Shown here: piece after piece, positions 31,766-43,626 of the stretch
Position numbering within the stretch: the stretch's first letter is position 1
Layout: each line of letters starts with the position of its first letter
From: Takashimella koratensis
Lineage: Eukaryota > Basidiomycota > Tremellomycetes > Trichosporonales > Tetragoniomycetaceae
Reading direction: 5' to 3'
Length of the DNA: 64,000 nucleotides
Assembly: GCA_003116875.1 (NCBI GenBank)
Contig: BCKT01000012.1
Location: 310,001-374,000, forward strand
Translations under genes and position numbers: made by a program
Notes under the pieces: model-generated
Database searches by the model: none
What the model was told of the DNA's origin: nothing
Seen by the model: the letters and a program-made list of their open reading frames with translations, nothing else

Positions 31766-34373
31766 CTAATCGCTATCTTCACTACTCCCACTATCATCAT
31801 CGTCGTCATCCGGTGCTACCCCACTCGCGAGCCTTCTCATCCCCACTCCACCCTCTATTCCCGTAAACCCTCTAAACGTATTCTCCTTGGGACTCGCAAG
31901 CGCGCCTGTACCCCCTGGGGTACCGACAGGCGTTGAGATTGCTTCCACTCCACTAGCGATATCCACCACCACTCCTTCTTCAACCAGATTTTCCTTTCCG
32001 AGTTCAGCTTCCAACAACGCTGCCATCCCATCCATCTCGTCGTCCTCCTCCACGACCTGTCCCGCGCCCACTACCTCAACCCCACCCACACCTCCTCCTT
32101 CCTCCATATCATCCGCCTCTCCCTCTGCGTCTCCTTCTCCCTCATAGACTTCCCCTTCCCCATCCTCGTCTCCCTCCGCATCCTTGTCCCCTCCATCTTC
32201 CGTCCCGCTCTCGTCGCCGTCTCCGAACAAATCCTCGTCCTCGCTGTACCCGGCGGGCGACTCGCCCATCGGTGTCCCCCCTCCCCCACCTGGCGTCGCG
32301 CCCGCTGGAGTCGCACCTTCGTACTCCCCCTCGGCATCCATATCCACGTCCCCATCGAATGGCGTAGACACTCCCGTCCCTCCCGCAGCAGCACCGTCTT
32401 TCCCATTGGCCGCACCGTGCTGCGCATCCGCCTCGGCCACAGCCCGCGCATCCGATTGCTTCTTGTCCAACTCGTCAATAAGCGCTTGCCGAGCCGCGAT
32501 CTTGGTGTTGACATCGGCTTGCAGACCTGCAATCGTCTCTTCGAATCGTTTCTATGAAAAGTATTAGTAGACCATCTATAACTTGACGATACGCTTCAAT
32601 GGATGCAGTGCTCACAGTGATGATTGGGTTGCCACCGGTAAACCCAGCCCGCTTCTTCTCGATAAGCGTCTCAAGCTGTTTAATCTCGCTCGCATACTGC
32701 TTGATCTTGGCTTTTTGCTCTGTCGTTTCTTCGTCCTCCTCTGATCGGGCGCCATCGTCGTCGTCGTCATCCGACCCCCACTCTTCCTCTGACCCAGACT
32801 CGTCTGACCGCTGTAATCGTCAGCGAGCGGACACATAGCACTACAAAAATGCAGACACTCACCTCCATACGCTCCATGAGAGCGGCTTGTAGGTCTCTGA
32901 ACATGTGTTAGCGCAACCACTACAGCCATATGAAAATGACAATGACCAATACTCACTCATCGAGAACATCATCGCCGTCTGCTTCATCATCATACCCTTC
33001 CTCGCCTTCACCCTCTCCATCACCTTCGCCAAACTCCCCGCCCTCCCAATCCTCAGGCAACGCCGATCCGGGATCCTCGTACGCTTCCGAGCCCCCGAAC
33101 TCGGACCCGTTCTCGTGCCACCCGGCGTACGGGTCGTCGGCCGACCAATCGACGTAATATGAATCGGCAATGTCCGGGTCTGGATGTGAGTCGATCAAGT
33201 CTGCGTGAAGGGTTTAGCTCATCATCTACAAAAATTCCATCGTAGGACAAGAGCTAACAACGTGAGATGGTGACATACCAAACGCAAACTCGTCCGCGTC
33301 CTCGTCCTTCTTCAACAACTCCTCAACCTGCTCCTCGACAACCTCGATCGCCCTCCTAGACAACCGTTTCCTGAACCTGCGTTTCCGCGCATATCGCAAC
33401 GGCGGAGTAATCCCATGTGGCCAAATATAATCGTCAATCCTGAGCGCTGACGATGTGATGGAGGATTCTGATGCAACGCGATCCGTGACGACGAGCATCT
33501 GGGAGGAGTGAGCATGTGTTTAGGTGAGGATCGGGACTAGGTGAACGTACTTGAGAGATATCGGCAACTTTGAATAGGTGTCGACTGTCTACTGTCTTCT
33601 GAGACTCGACAATACATGGTAGATCGACCAGTTTCGCAGCATACGTCGCGCCATGATACCTAAACGCAGCTCTTCTTGGGTCTGCGTCATGGCGTCAGCT
33701 ATACCTTCTTCGACACCTTCACCATGACTACAATCCCAAACACCCCAACCTCAGGCTCGCACTTACCTAGAAACTTGAAGTCCACCCCATCCAATCCCTT
33801 CTTAGCCCGTATCATCTCTCTTAGTCCATCTCTCCCTTCCGCGATCTCTCTAGGTACACGCAATATAAACTGCTCTTCAAACGCCAACGGTTCTTCTGGA
33901 TTCTCATCCAATTCTCGATCATATTCCCCTAGAAACCCGACGTTACGTCCACCGCCACCTCCTCCGTCACCTATCTTGAATGAAATTTTGAGTTTCGGTG
34001 CGCCCGAGTGTCCTGGGCGAGTTGAGGTTCGAGCGCTTTGTCGACCTACCCCTCCACCACCACCACCGCCGCCGCCGCCTCGACCCCTGCCCCGTCCTTG
34101 GCCCTTGGACATTCCCCGACCGCGGCCGCGACCTCTTCCACGTGCAGCCGCCGCATTGAAATTGAGGATCAGAGAGGGGACGCTAGGTCCCGATGCCGAC
34201 GACGGGCCGGGGACAGAACCCGGAAGTGTATGGGGTTCGGAGACGGGTGAATTGAGGGTGTAGGCGGAAGCGGCGTTAGAGAAGGGTTGAGAAGAGGGGC
34301 CAGGAGAGTAGTATTCGGCCGGAGAGTCGATTTGGGGAGCCCCCGGTACGAAAGGGGACGAGTGGCCGTTCAT
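31766..34373 (-). CDS. TAF7: TFIID subunit TAF7
   Basis: General transcription factor subunit that contacts TAF1. Start at 34373 (MNGHSSPFVPGAPQIDSP). A disordered N-terminal arm carries RGRGRGRGRG and a ten-glycine run. Then the TAFII55 domain: EEQFILRVPREIAEGRDGLR, KKGLDGVDFKFLG, then after an intron FRYHGATYAAKLVDLPCIVE, TVDSRHLFKVADISQMLVV and YIWPHGITPPLRYARKRRFR. The C-terminal half is acidic with a coiled-coil segment (KAKIKQYASEIKQLETLIEK), and a tail of D/E/G/T ends DDDDSGSSEDSD, stop at 31766-31768. About seven introns. The DLPCIVE and DISQMLVV motifs are diagnostic. The N-terminal RG/G run is longer than usual. Confidence 0.94.
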
Positions 34374-34653
34374 CCCTAGCTGAGTTGGGCGAGGATGGGA
34401 TGGATGAAGAGTAGGTCAGACGAGGAGGGATGAGATGCTGGGGACAAAGTAGCAACACCCATGTTGCCGTGGTTTGTACTAATCTACGTTCCTCATCCGA
34501 GTGATCACTTTACTAGGCGGCATAACCAGCACAATGGTGACATAACCTCACGGGTCCACCCAACGCTCTCTTTCCATTTACCCAATCCCTCACGACTCAT
34601 CCTGGTCTAGACCACCTTCAACCCACTCTTACCTCCCCGCAGACCCTCACGGC
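34374..34653. promoter_or_regulatory. divergent promoter, TAF7 / cation exchanger
   Basis: A 280-base spacer between opposed start codons. No factor site was recognised. Confidence 0.45.
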
Positions 34654-37600
34654 ATGGGCCAGAGGACACGAGCGTGGGTCCTCTTGGCCCTCACGCTCAC
34701 CATTCACCTCTGTCTTGCCCGTCTGGGCGCTCGCCGGCCCTCCGCCTCCGCCTTCGCCTCCGCCCCTTCCGACCTTTCTCACACACTCCTCAAACGATCT
34801 TCCCCTCTCTTCCCCTTCAACACCTCCGATACCTCCTCCCTTCCCGCCCCTAGCTTAACATTCCTCGACCTCCCCTTCGCACACTGGTACTCTTCCGCTC
34901 CCCTCGCATCCAAACCATTCGTCCTCGCCGCTCTTCTATTCCTCCTCGCCTTCCTGTTCTCTTTCATCGGAATCACCGCATCCGACTTTTTTTGCCCAAA
35001 CTTGTCGACAATCGCTGTCACCCTGGGGCTGAGCGAGTCGACCGCTGGCGTTACGTTTCTGGCTTTTGGGAATGGAAGCCCGGATGTGTTTTCAACGTTT
35101 TCGGCGGTACAAGGGGGGACGTTTGGGTTGGCGGTTGGAGAGCTCCTCGGAGCGGCGTCGTTCATTACCTCCATCGTCGTTGGATCTATCGCGATGATCC
35201 GGCCATTCCATGTCCCTCGCCACGCTTTTATCCGGGATATCACCTTTTTCACGGCCGCTGTCATTGTCCTCGTCGCTACACTCTACGACGGTCGTCTCAC
35301 ACTAATCGAGTCCACCGCTATGATCGCGCTATATGCTGCATATGTCGCCGTCGTCGTGTTCACGACATGGTGGAATAGCACTCATCCGCACCGTCACCAC
35401 CACCACAGTCACCTCAACCACGCAAGCCATCATGTACAGTCGCAGTCTCGTCGAGCCTCCAAGTCAAGCCAGTTGGCAGCTTCTATCCACGGTTCCACAA
35501 CTTTCCCCTCCAACCCTTTATCTCCCGAGACGTTGTCTCTCGATGCCCCGCATTCCCTGACGCCTTCACGCCAATCCCGCCCACCTTCACACAGGGGCAG
35601 CACCTCTCGCTCGCACCCTCCCCACCTTGACCCAGACGACGTCCTCACCCATCCCCATATCCATCACCATCACAGCCACAGCCACAGTCACAGTCACCCG
35701 GCCGATACCCCTCGCGCTGCCTTTTCCCTCCTCGGCGCAGTCGAGTTTCGCGACGTCGTCAACTCTCTCCGCAAAGAAGGCGTCGCGGTCTCTACTCCCT
35801 CGTCGTCACGCAGCCCCAGCCCGACCCCAGGCGGCAGTGGCCGCCCGTCTCCTGCTCGTCAAGTGTCCGACTATTTCGGAGTGAGTCTCGCTCGGGCAAG
35901 GCGAGCGACTAGCGTTTCCCGCCACAGATCGCTCTCGTCCCAGCCTCGCCCAGGTCATAGCCGTACGACCTTGCGCGATATCGGATTCAGACATCAGCGC
36001 AAGCCTTCGGGTCTCTCAGAAATGGCTGCCTCTGAGACCGAGGGAGAGTCCGAAGTGGCCAGTGACGCTCGATTATATGCTAGCGAGGTGCTGGTGCCAG
36101 CTGTCCATGAACCCAACCCATGGCAAGACCAAACCGGGAACCCTCCGACCCCATCGCCTCTTTTCAGCGCCCAATCTCCACCGAGCAGCAGCTCACGACC
36201 GAGCCGACCCCAGGTCGTCATTCCATCTCCTGACGACGCCACCCTCCCTCCGCCTGCGATCTCCGTGATCGACCCATCTGGGGGGCATCACGCTCCGACT
36301 CCCTCCCCGCCTGCCTCTCCTCACCCGACTTCCCCATCCCGGGTCTCCCACTTCCGCCGCAGTCTCCGAACCACGCTGGCTGTGCTGTTCCCTTCTCTCC
36401 AGTCGTTTCGACACAAATCGTACCTCGGTATGGTACTTGCCGTGCTTTCTGCGCCTGCGGTTCTTGCGTTGACTCTTACGCTTCCGGTTGTCGACGACGG
36501 GCGTGGGGGGAGTGAGGAGGGTGCGATTGCCCTCCCGATCGGGTCAGAGGAGCCGCTAGTCGACTCAGCTCCCGACGAGGCCATTGAGGACGAAGAACCC
36601 GCCGAGTCGAGCGGCAGCAGCAGCGACAGCCTCGAAGAGGGTGATAACCTCTTATCCGCTGGGATAGGGGAAGAACTACACCACCTAGTTGATGGCGGTT
36701 TCTCCCCCCTGCATTCGCCGTTGGGTAGGATCCACCACCAACATAGCTCGAGGCAGGTCGAATCGCCCCTCACGTATGTGGCGAAACACGACGATAATGA
36801 TCCCGAGCGGGGGCTCGTAGGCGTCGGCGCTGAAGAGGGTGTGATGACACCCGACGGGGAGAGCGTGGGCGGAGGAGAAGGAGAGGCGTTGGAGTTCTAT
36901 CCGGCCTTGACGGCGGCGCAGTGTATCTTGGGTCCAATCTTCTGCACATTTGTCATCTTTGGTGAGTCAACCAGCTAGTTGTAACAAGTATTTATAGCTG
37001 ACCAACACGAACCCAGGCGAGACAGACTACGCACTATGGATCCTTCTCGCCGCTGGGATCGCAGGGTTATGCCTCGCCCTTGTGGTACTCCGGTACGCGA
37101 CAGACGGGCGAGGACAACCATGGCGCCTGATACGGTGCTTTGCTGGTTTTATCTGCAGTATGGTCTGGATCTCTGCGATCGCGGACCAGGTCGTCGGTCT
37201 GCTCGACACCGTTGGCGAGATCTTTGGCCTTTCAGACGCTATCATCGGCTTGACTAGTGAGTCAATCATCTTTATCCTCTTTCAACTGGTATATGAGTAG
37301 ATGACTGACCAATTTTCCTTAATTTCTAGTCTTTGCACTCGGAAACAGTCTCGCCGACTTGGTTGCCAACGTTACCGTGGCCCAATTCGCCCCTGCAATG
37401 GCCTACGCAGCGTGTTTCGGTGGCCCCATGCTCAATCTGCTCCTCGGCATCGGTGGCTCGGGGACCTACAGTATCCTAACTTCCTCCACATCTTCATCCA
37501 AGCTTCCTGAACACGCTGTGACGCTCGATTTCTCCCCGACTCTCGCGGTCAGCAGCGCAGGCGTCGTCCTTGTTCTCGTCGCGACGGCGATCGCGGTCCC

Positions 37601-37709
37601 GATGAATGGGTACTTGATCGATCGAAAATGGGCAGTGTTTCTCATTGCCGCGTACATTGTGTTGATGGTCGTCAATATTGTCGTCGAGCTGCGCACCGGG
37701 CGCAGTTGA
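34654..37709 (+). CDS. cation/Ca2+ exchanger (NCLX/CCX type)
   Basis: Antiporter of the Ca2+/cation exchanger superfamily, about 970 residues in three exons (34654 to about 36960, about 37018-37253, about 37329-37709). A signal-like hydrophobic start (AWVLLALTLTIHLCLARLG) is followed by the alpha-1 repeat GVTFLAFGNGSPDVFSTFSA with GELLGAASFITSIVVGSIAM and further helices. A very long cytosolic loop (about residues 250-600) holds two His-rich stretches (HRHHHHSHLNHASHH; HIHHHHSHSHSHSHP) and Ser/Pro-rich sequence. The second half gives the alpha-2 repeat FALGNSLADLVANVTVAQ with ACFGGPMLNLLLGIGGSG. This resembles yeast YDL206W and animal NCLX. The transported ion pair is inferred; the His-rich loop may bind Zn2+ or another metal. 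Confidence 0.92.
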
Positions 37710-38258
37710 GCAGAGCATTAGAGGAGTTGGTATGGTTTAAAGAGAAGATACTCGCATTCTAACGAGTTATGGAGTCTCTCGAGTTACAATCTGGCGCACG
37801 TATCTCACAGTCGTAAAGCCTTATCAATAATTTGATACTGTACAATCTAACCATATCTCATACCGGGCGCTGTTCACGTTCCTAGCGTCTTGTCGTTTGT
37901 ATCAAGCTACAGTACAGTATATACAGTATTTATACACGAATCATGTTATCTACACTGTTGTATCTCTTGCATCACCCACGTATAGCGCGTCTTGACCGCT
38001 TTTGATCATTCTTCGGTCACACGTTAGCTTCTAGTGAAGTATCGTTGAAGCACATGGATAAAGTTGATCGTTTAGACGAGATCATGACGGAAAGAAAGGA
38101 AGACGGGGTAGGAACAAAGTGTGAAGGAACAAGAGGAGACTTCGCACTCACCTGGCTAACCAGTACATTGACACCCAGTCGTCTGAGCCACGAAGAGACT
38201 TGTGTAGCGCCGAGACAAAATCGTACCTCTCTTCGCCGGTCCGGGGTGTATATTTTCC
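37710..38258. other. convergent 3' spacer
   Basis: A 549-base AT-richer stretch between the exchanger and RNase III-like copy A, with ATACAGTATATACAGTATTTATAC-like near-repeats at 37910-37935. No gene is supported. Confidence 0.4.
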
Positions 38259-39834
38259 TTAATCCTCGCAAGACTCGTCACTGTTTACACTTTCCCAATC
38301 GGAAAGGTCTTCCTCGTGAAGGTGATCGGCATCGATCATGTCGTCGTCCAAATGGTCGTTGGTCGCGGTGGTACCGTCCTTGTTTTGGTCGTTAAACCCC
38401 CAAGCTACCTCGTCTACTCCCTCGTGCAGGTCGTCAATCTCTTCCTCTACCTCCTCTCCTATCCTTTGGTCATTAGGAGCCTCTGTCTGAACCGTCCAAA
38501 CCGCCCATGCTGCTCGAGCCGTTTGACTTTTCCGAACTCGCTCTCCATCCGTCTGTTCATTTGTATTCCCGCCCGCCTCTCCCACGTGGAGCTCACAGCC
38601 AAGGTTTAATCTCTCGTCTCCCGCCCAAGCCTCCCCGACCTGGTCGTTGCTGGGACCGTCGTTACCGTCGGCGTTACTCCCGCTGTCGCCAACCCCGGTA
38701 TTGACATTCGCCTCTTCATCCTCCTCATTCTCATCCTCGGAATCGTCAATCTCGATCGGATTTGCGCGACTACCTTGACCCGAGCTGGCACTGCGGACGA
38801 TCTTGCTCGACCTGCCCGACTTGCTTGGCTTGACAATACGCTTTTTCGGCGTTGTGATGGAGTCGTCGACGATCGAGATGGGGTTGGACCAGCTCCCGAG
38901 GTTGATAGGGTTGGACCAGCTTCCAGGTTGCCTGTTGTCGAGATTGATGATTTGAGAAGAACTCGACTTAGCTTCACTATTCCGAAGTGAGTATCGCTGG
39001 GTCGAACTGCTGGTCTGAATCGCTACCTTCGCCCGAACGACACGGGTTGCATTGATACTCGACGCGGTGCGCGGCTTGAGGGCCTCTCTCCTGACCTTCG
39101 ATTTCGGGGCGACAACGACTCGAACAGGAACAGTTGCGACAGGTTTTGCGGGACCGCGCATCGCAGCTTGGTAGTATGCTTTAATCCCACTCCCCCAAAC
39201 CGCCTTGGTGTAAAACCGGTCGAAGAAATCGTGCATAGGCTGGAGTGACGCGACTATGTGCCCAAACTCGCGATTGTCTGGGTTGGAGCGTGACGACAGG
39301 TATACGGCCCCAAAATAGGCTTCCCACAGATCTGCGTGCGGTTTCTGATTCGAGGAGACCGGGATGGCGCGTAGCGAGGCGAGATCGTAGTACTTCGAGA
39401 GGTAGGAGAAGATGTTGTTCATTACCAATATCTGGCGAAGGCGAGGGACGTCCTGCTCCCTAGGGTTACCAAGTAGATCCTCAGAAGTCCTCGACCGTTG
39501 CCAGTTGGAACTATGGACTGAAAAGACATACTTTTGTGTGGGAAGAGGAAGGGCACAGCCTGGCGGCGCCTTCGTAGGCGTGCTGATAGAACAGCGAGTC
39601 TCCATACTGTGCGAGCACTTGGATCCGTTCTAAACTCCCATTTGCAAAGTCGTCGGCGAACTGTGGTCGTGCAATCGGTGGCAGAGGAGGGAGATGGGCC
39701 GGGTCGAACACCACGATCAACTTTGTCCATCCAGCTGGTGTTTTCGGGGCAACCGGTATAGAAGCAGCCGGTACTGGAGCGGTCGGTCGAAGAGGTGGAT
39801 GTGAGGGTGGAAGTATCTGAAGGAGGGGAAGCAT
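38259..39834 (-). CDS. RNase III-like protein A with long acidic tail
   Basis: Start ATG at 39832-39834 (MLPLLQILPPSHPPLRPTA). Family lead-in LIVVFDPAHLPPLPPI, then IQVLAQYGDSLFYQHAYEG. After an intron near 39465-39529 come RLRQILVMNNIFSYLSKYYD, then PHADLWEAYFGAVYLSS and HDFFDRFYTKAVW. These align in order with RNase III signatures xLExLGDxxL, LVSNKxLAxLA and ADxxEAxxGAxYLD. The E38 and E41 positions are Q and A; D45, D114 and E117 are present (E. coli numbering). Unlike its neighbours it carries about 280 extra residues: a basic linker, SSQIINLDNRQ, NPISIVDDS and NPIEIDDSEDE (each like a SUMO-interaction motif) and an acidic end, stop at 38259. Fold call is mine from motifs; function unknown. 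Confidence 0.75.
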
Positions 39835-39927
39835 GGCTCGGCACGGTGGGGGGTCTGTCTGAATTGCGGAGGAGGGGGGATATGAGAGATGTTGAGCAGT
39901 GAAGGTGATTAGGAGGTCCTGATGGCA

Positions 39928-39977
<50 letters not shown>

Positions 39978-40827
39978 CCGAGATGGCGACGTTGATTGAT
40001 GGCGTTGATGGCGGTTGACTCAGCACGGACCGCGTCTGTTCAAGGCTTGTTTCATCCCCCCTGTTCGACGCATCAGGTTGCCCGAGTGTGGCAGTCATTG
40101 GGCGTCGAGGTTGGGGGCTGACCGAGGTTGGGGGCTGAGCATTGTTGGGGGTCGACCAGGCTTGGGGGTGGGTTAGGAGGTGAGGTGGGTCGAATAGTGC
40201 GAGTGAGAATATCTTTCGGGCAGGATGAGGAATACCCGGCGATCTGCCACGTGCCCGCAATCTCCCGTCAAGATAAGGACGGGCATCGTTCCGATAGGTA
40301 AAGTCACGTCGAAGAGTAGGATTTTGCATCTCAGGCAGAGAAGAGAGACGACGGGGGCCACGTTCTATGTCTGGCTTTGGCCAGCCTTTCGGGAGTCGAT
40401 CCACCCGCGCGTTAGTGGTTGACCAGCCATGGTTTGGGAGAGTAATGGGTGAGCAGATGTGGGACGAGACAGGAACGGAGATAGCCAGAGCCGGCTACAA
40501 GGTGTTGATACGGAACGTGATACATCGCATTCATCGCTAGGTGCAAAAGCAGGTAACAATCTGGAGAAGTTGGCCCGAGCCAAGTGTTGTTCGCTGTTCT
40601 CGTCAGCCTTGCACAGAACAGTCAACGATCATGACCCACCGACAGCCGGTGGACTTGAGCTAGTATCTGCCGTGATAACCGTAGTACCCCGTCCCGTACA
40701 ATTGATTATCGTTCTCAAGGCCCCACGGATCGTCGTATGGGTCGTACGGGTCATAAAACAGACCATATTCCTCCTCGCTGTCATCGTCCTCGTCGTACCA
40801 TTCATCGTCAAATCCATCGTCGAGCTC
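39835..40827. other. spacer upstream of RNase III-like A, with TG microsatellite
   Basis: A 993-base stretch. The minus-strand frame of copy A stays open upstream of its ATG, but that part is low-complexity and includes the TG repeat, so I treat it as leader and promoter. No other gene is supported. Confidence 0.45.
39933..39976. repeat. (TG)22 microsatellite
   Basis: Twenty-two uninterrupted TG units about 100 bases upstream of the copy A start codon. Confidence 0.97.
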
Positions 40828-41441
40828 TTATTCCTCAGCTTCCTCCAACATCACTTTGGAGCGGAATGGGCATCCCAGTATGTACGGGTCCTGTCGATAG
40901 ATCTCTTTCCACGCATCGCGGTTGTAGAACGTCTCGAACCAGTCGAACAGCCGCTGTAGAGCGTTGTCAACCCTGCATGACAAAAAGACTGCACCGAAAT
41001 ACGCTTCCCATACATCTGCGTGTGCTTTCATACCCCTACCAGGCATTCGAGTGGTGAGGTGCGCGGGAAGATTGTATGATACGCACAAGTAGGCGAAGAG
41101 GTTGTTCGTGCACAGTCTTGAGCCTAGGGCCTAGATGTTGGGCCATGGTGTTAGGACAAGGATGTGCGCGAGTTTGACTGGCCACTTACCGCTGCAGCCC
41201 CATTGATCCTTCCGCCAGGCAACAGCTTGGCCGCTCCGTGCAGGGCGACCATGTTGATGAGCTTGTCGCCCGTCAACGCAAGCTCCTTGATCCTCGCATG
41301 ATTCCCGCTCGCGAATGCAGTACGAAGTGCTGGTTGCGTGATGAGTGGCAAGGCCGGCAAGAAAGCTGGGTCAAACCCGGTTAAGAGCTCTTTCCAGTCC
41401 TCAGGATGACGAGTGAGGCAGTGAGCCGAAGGAGCAGTCAT
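40828..41441 (-). CDS. RNase III-like protein B
   Basis: A compact two-exon gene, about 185 residues. Start at 41441 (MTAPSAHCLTRHPEDWKELL). Then FDPAFLPALPLITQPALR and ARIKELALTGDKLINMVALH with a GAAKLLPGG end. An intron of about 60 bases lies near 41130-41190. Exon 2 gives LGSRLCTNNLFAYLCVSYNL, then AHADVWEAYFGAVFLSCR and RLFDWFETFYNRDAWKEIYR, ending EEAEE at 40828. Signature order equals RNase III: GD retained, first-motif glutamates replaced by K and A, D and E of the third motif retained. There is no double-stranded-RNA-binding domain. Same strand and same architecture as A, C, D and E. Confidence 0.75.
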
Positions 41442-42483
41442 CGTGACTGAGATGAAGTCGAAATGCAGAAGAGATAGATAAGTAGTGCCGACTCATGCGT
41501 GCGCTGGTTCTTGTGGTCCATGTTTGGTCCGTGATGTGATGGCGCTCGGGGTCGCGGCCTGGAATAACCCCGTGATGCGGGACTCTCCGATCAGTATACT
41601 GGTGCCATTCTCTGCACTGCGACGAGTCATCGTTCTCACTCGAACGGGGGACAAGTTTGGCTTGCGCTATCGGCAGATGTAGAGATATAGCTACAATGCA
41701 ACGTGAGGTCCTCGATGCTTCCTATGACTACTGTACAACCTCGACTACGCGGTAAAGCTACACCACGACCTGATCACGGCTGTACCACAAGGATTTCATA
41801 CCCTGGGCATCAGAGAGGCTCTTGAACACTCTGGCATCAGAGACACCTGCTGTCTGGCATCAGAATACCTTCTACTCTGGACTCGTGTCACCTGACACAG
41901 CTACACCGTCGCGAAACCTTTCGCAATCCGGTGACAACGGGGATCCTCTCACGCTGCTAAGCCTTTCTCTAGGCAAATTGCTCACCGGCAATGCTCCTCT
42001 GCGGGGGACCTCCACCACGGGAGTTCAGCTCTGTCTTCGAGCTGTGAGGAGTGGGTCTTCCACCTCCTCGGGGCTGTCCTACGCCACAAACGATAACACC
42101 GTGTTGTTTTACTTCCTGGGCGGGGAAGGGAGAGGGTAGGAGAGGAGGAGGAGGGGGAGGGGGGGAAGAGGAGAAGAGGGGAAGAGGAGAAGAGGGAAAG
42201 AGAGATGTAGATAGAAGTAGAGGCGTAAGGGGGTGAGAAGAAGAGGTTGAGGTGGAGGTAAAGTGCGGCGAGAAGTAGAGGGATGAGACAGGTCGGATTG
42301 AAGATTGTCGAAGGGTTGTTTTTGGTCTTTGTGTATTTTTGATTTTTTTGGAGTTTTGTTGGTTTTAGTTCTGCACCGCTAGTTAGCGGCCAGGCGTAAA
42401 AGAGAGAAGGGGGGGGGGGGATGGCAGTTCGATGCTCACTCTCTACACCTTGACTCTCAGACTCTGCAGCGTACCACCGCTCA
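41442..42483. other. spacer between RNase III-like B and C
   Basis: A 1,042-base stretch. TCTGGCATCAGA-like sequence recurs three times at about 41806-41870, and purine-rich AG sequence fills 42131-42205. No gene is supported. Confidence 0.4.
42131..42205. repeat. purine-rich GGAGAAGAG region
   Basis: An imperfect GGAGGAG/GGAGAAGAG purine tract just downstream of the RNase III-like C stop. A G10 run also occurs at about 42411-42420. Confidence 0.7.
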
Positions 42484-43197
42484 TCAAACATTCCACTCAT
42501 CGTCCTCTTCGTCATCGACCCAGTCTTCCTCCCTGAAGTCGGGGTCGAACACGGCGTCCAAGACGTATGCGGAGACTCTGAGGATGGGAGATCTGGATAG
42601 GACCGGGTAGCCGGAACGGTGAGGGCTTCGACGATACACCTTCGACCAGGCTTCATGGTTGTAGAACGAATCAAACCATTCGTACAACTCTTGCAACCGC
42701 GTTTCGCGCTCCGAGAGGTAGACAGCGCCGATGTAAGCCTCCCATAGTGTGGCGTGAGCTCGCCAACCGACGTTGTGCAGCGAAGGGCGATGGTATCTTG
42801 GAAGCTTGTACGATAGAGCCAGATATGCTAAGAGATTGTTCGTGCACAACTTGGAACGCAAGTGCTTTATCAAAGTGAGCATTGATGCCAGGTTTGCTAA
42901 GTGGTTCAACAACGGCTCACTTACCGCTTGATAGCTCCTCATAGTGTGGCGGTTGAACCGAGTACTACACTCTGCAGTCATGATAATCGAGGCCCCGCGA
43001 AGAGCGACGACATACAAGAGAGCGTCCCCGTGAAGAGCCAAATACTTCAGCTCGTCACTGCTCCCTTGGAGGAACCTTCGGCGGAAAACTGGGTCGGTGA
43101 TCATTGGAAGGGAGGGAAGATGTGCAGGATCAAACCCGAGCTCAAGCTCAGGCCAGTCCGCGGGAATGCTCGTGATGACGTTTGCGGACGGAGGCAT
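42484..43197 (-). CDS. RNase III-like protein C
   Basis: Start at 43197 (MPPSANVITSIPADWPELEL). Then FDPAHLPSLPMITDPVFRRR and ELKYLALHGDALLYVVALRG. The frame runs open through GTAAGTGAGCC...AAAG just after SYQA, a typical intron whose length keeps frame, so the mature joint is probably SYQA to LRSKLCTNNLLAYLALSYKL. Third motif HATLWEAYIGAVYLSER, then ELYEWFDSFYNHEAWSKVYR and an acidic end DWVDDEEDDEWNV. Here the third-motif aspartate is also replaced (T), so fewer metal ligands remain than in A or B. About 210-237 residues depending on splicing. Confidence 0.75.
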   Translation of the reverse strand: MPPSANVITSIPADWPELELGFDPAHLPSLPMITDPVFRRRFLQGSSDELKYLALHGDALLYVVALRGASIIMTAECSTRFNRHTMRSYQAVSEPLLNHLANLASMLTLIKHLRSKLCTNNLLAYLALSYKLPRYHRPSLHNVGWRAHATLWEAYIGAVYLSERETRLQELYEWFDSFYNHEAWSKVYRRSPHRSGYPVLSRSPILRVSAYVLDAVFDPDFREEDWVDDEEDDEWNV

Positions 43198-43626
43198 CGT
43201 ATGGATGAATGAGAGGTTGGGGGTAGGTCTTTTGAGAATAGAGCAGGCCTTTTATAAGGTAGGTAGGTGCACGGTCCGCACGATCCCTCGTGGCCGTGAT
43301 GGAGGCCGGCCGTCCGGCGTAAGTCATCTCGCTTTTGATTGATTGACATGCAAGATTCATCTCGTGGGTTGAGGACAATAGAGCCCTCGACATGACCTCG
43401 TTTCAGAATGCCATATGAGTATCTCAGACTATCATTAGCATCTAACAGGCGTCCGCAGGTCCAACCAATCTGACGTTGTCAACATCTATCAATAGTGAGA
43501 ATGCCGCAGTTGAGGACGCTTGTCGAGAGGGCCGCCTACCGCGCAGAGTCTCTCTCCCTCAAGGACTGTCGACCCGCTCATCTTGTCCCATTCCTATTTT
43601 CACTCCCATATCATATTCTCGCCGTC
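43198..43626. other. spacer between RNase III-like C and D
   Basis: A 429-base spacer holding the presumed promoter of C. No gene is supported. Confidence 0.4.

Noticed and set aside
41806..41870. Three near-copies of TCTGGCATCAGA, considered as a direct-repeat or attachment array.
   Set aside because: Only three imperfect, unevenly spaced copies with no spacers of constant length; not CRISPR-like and with no mobile gene nearby.
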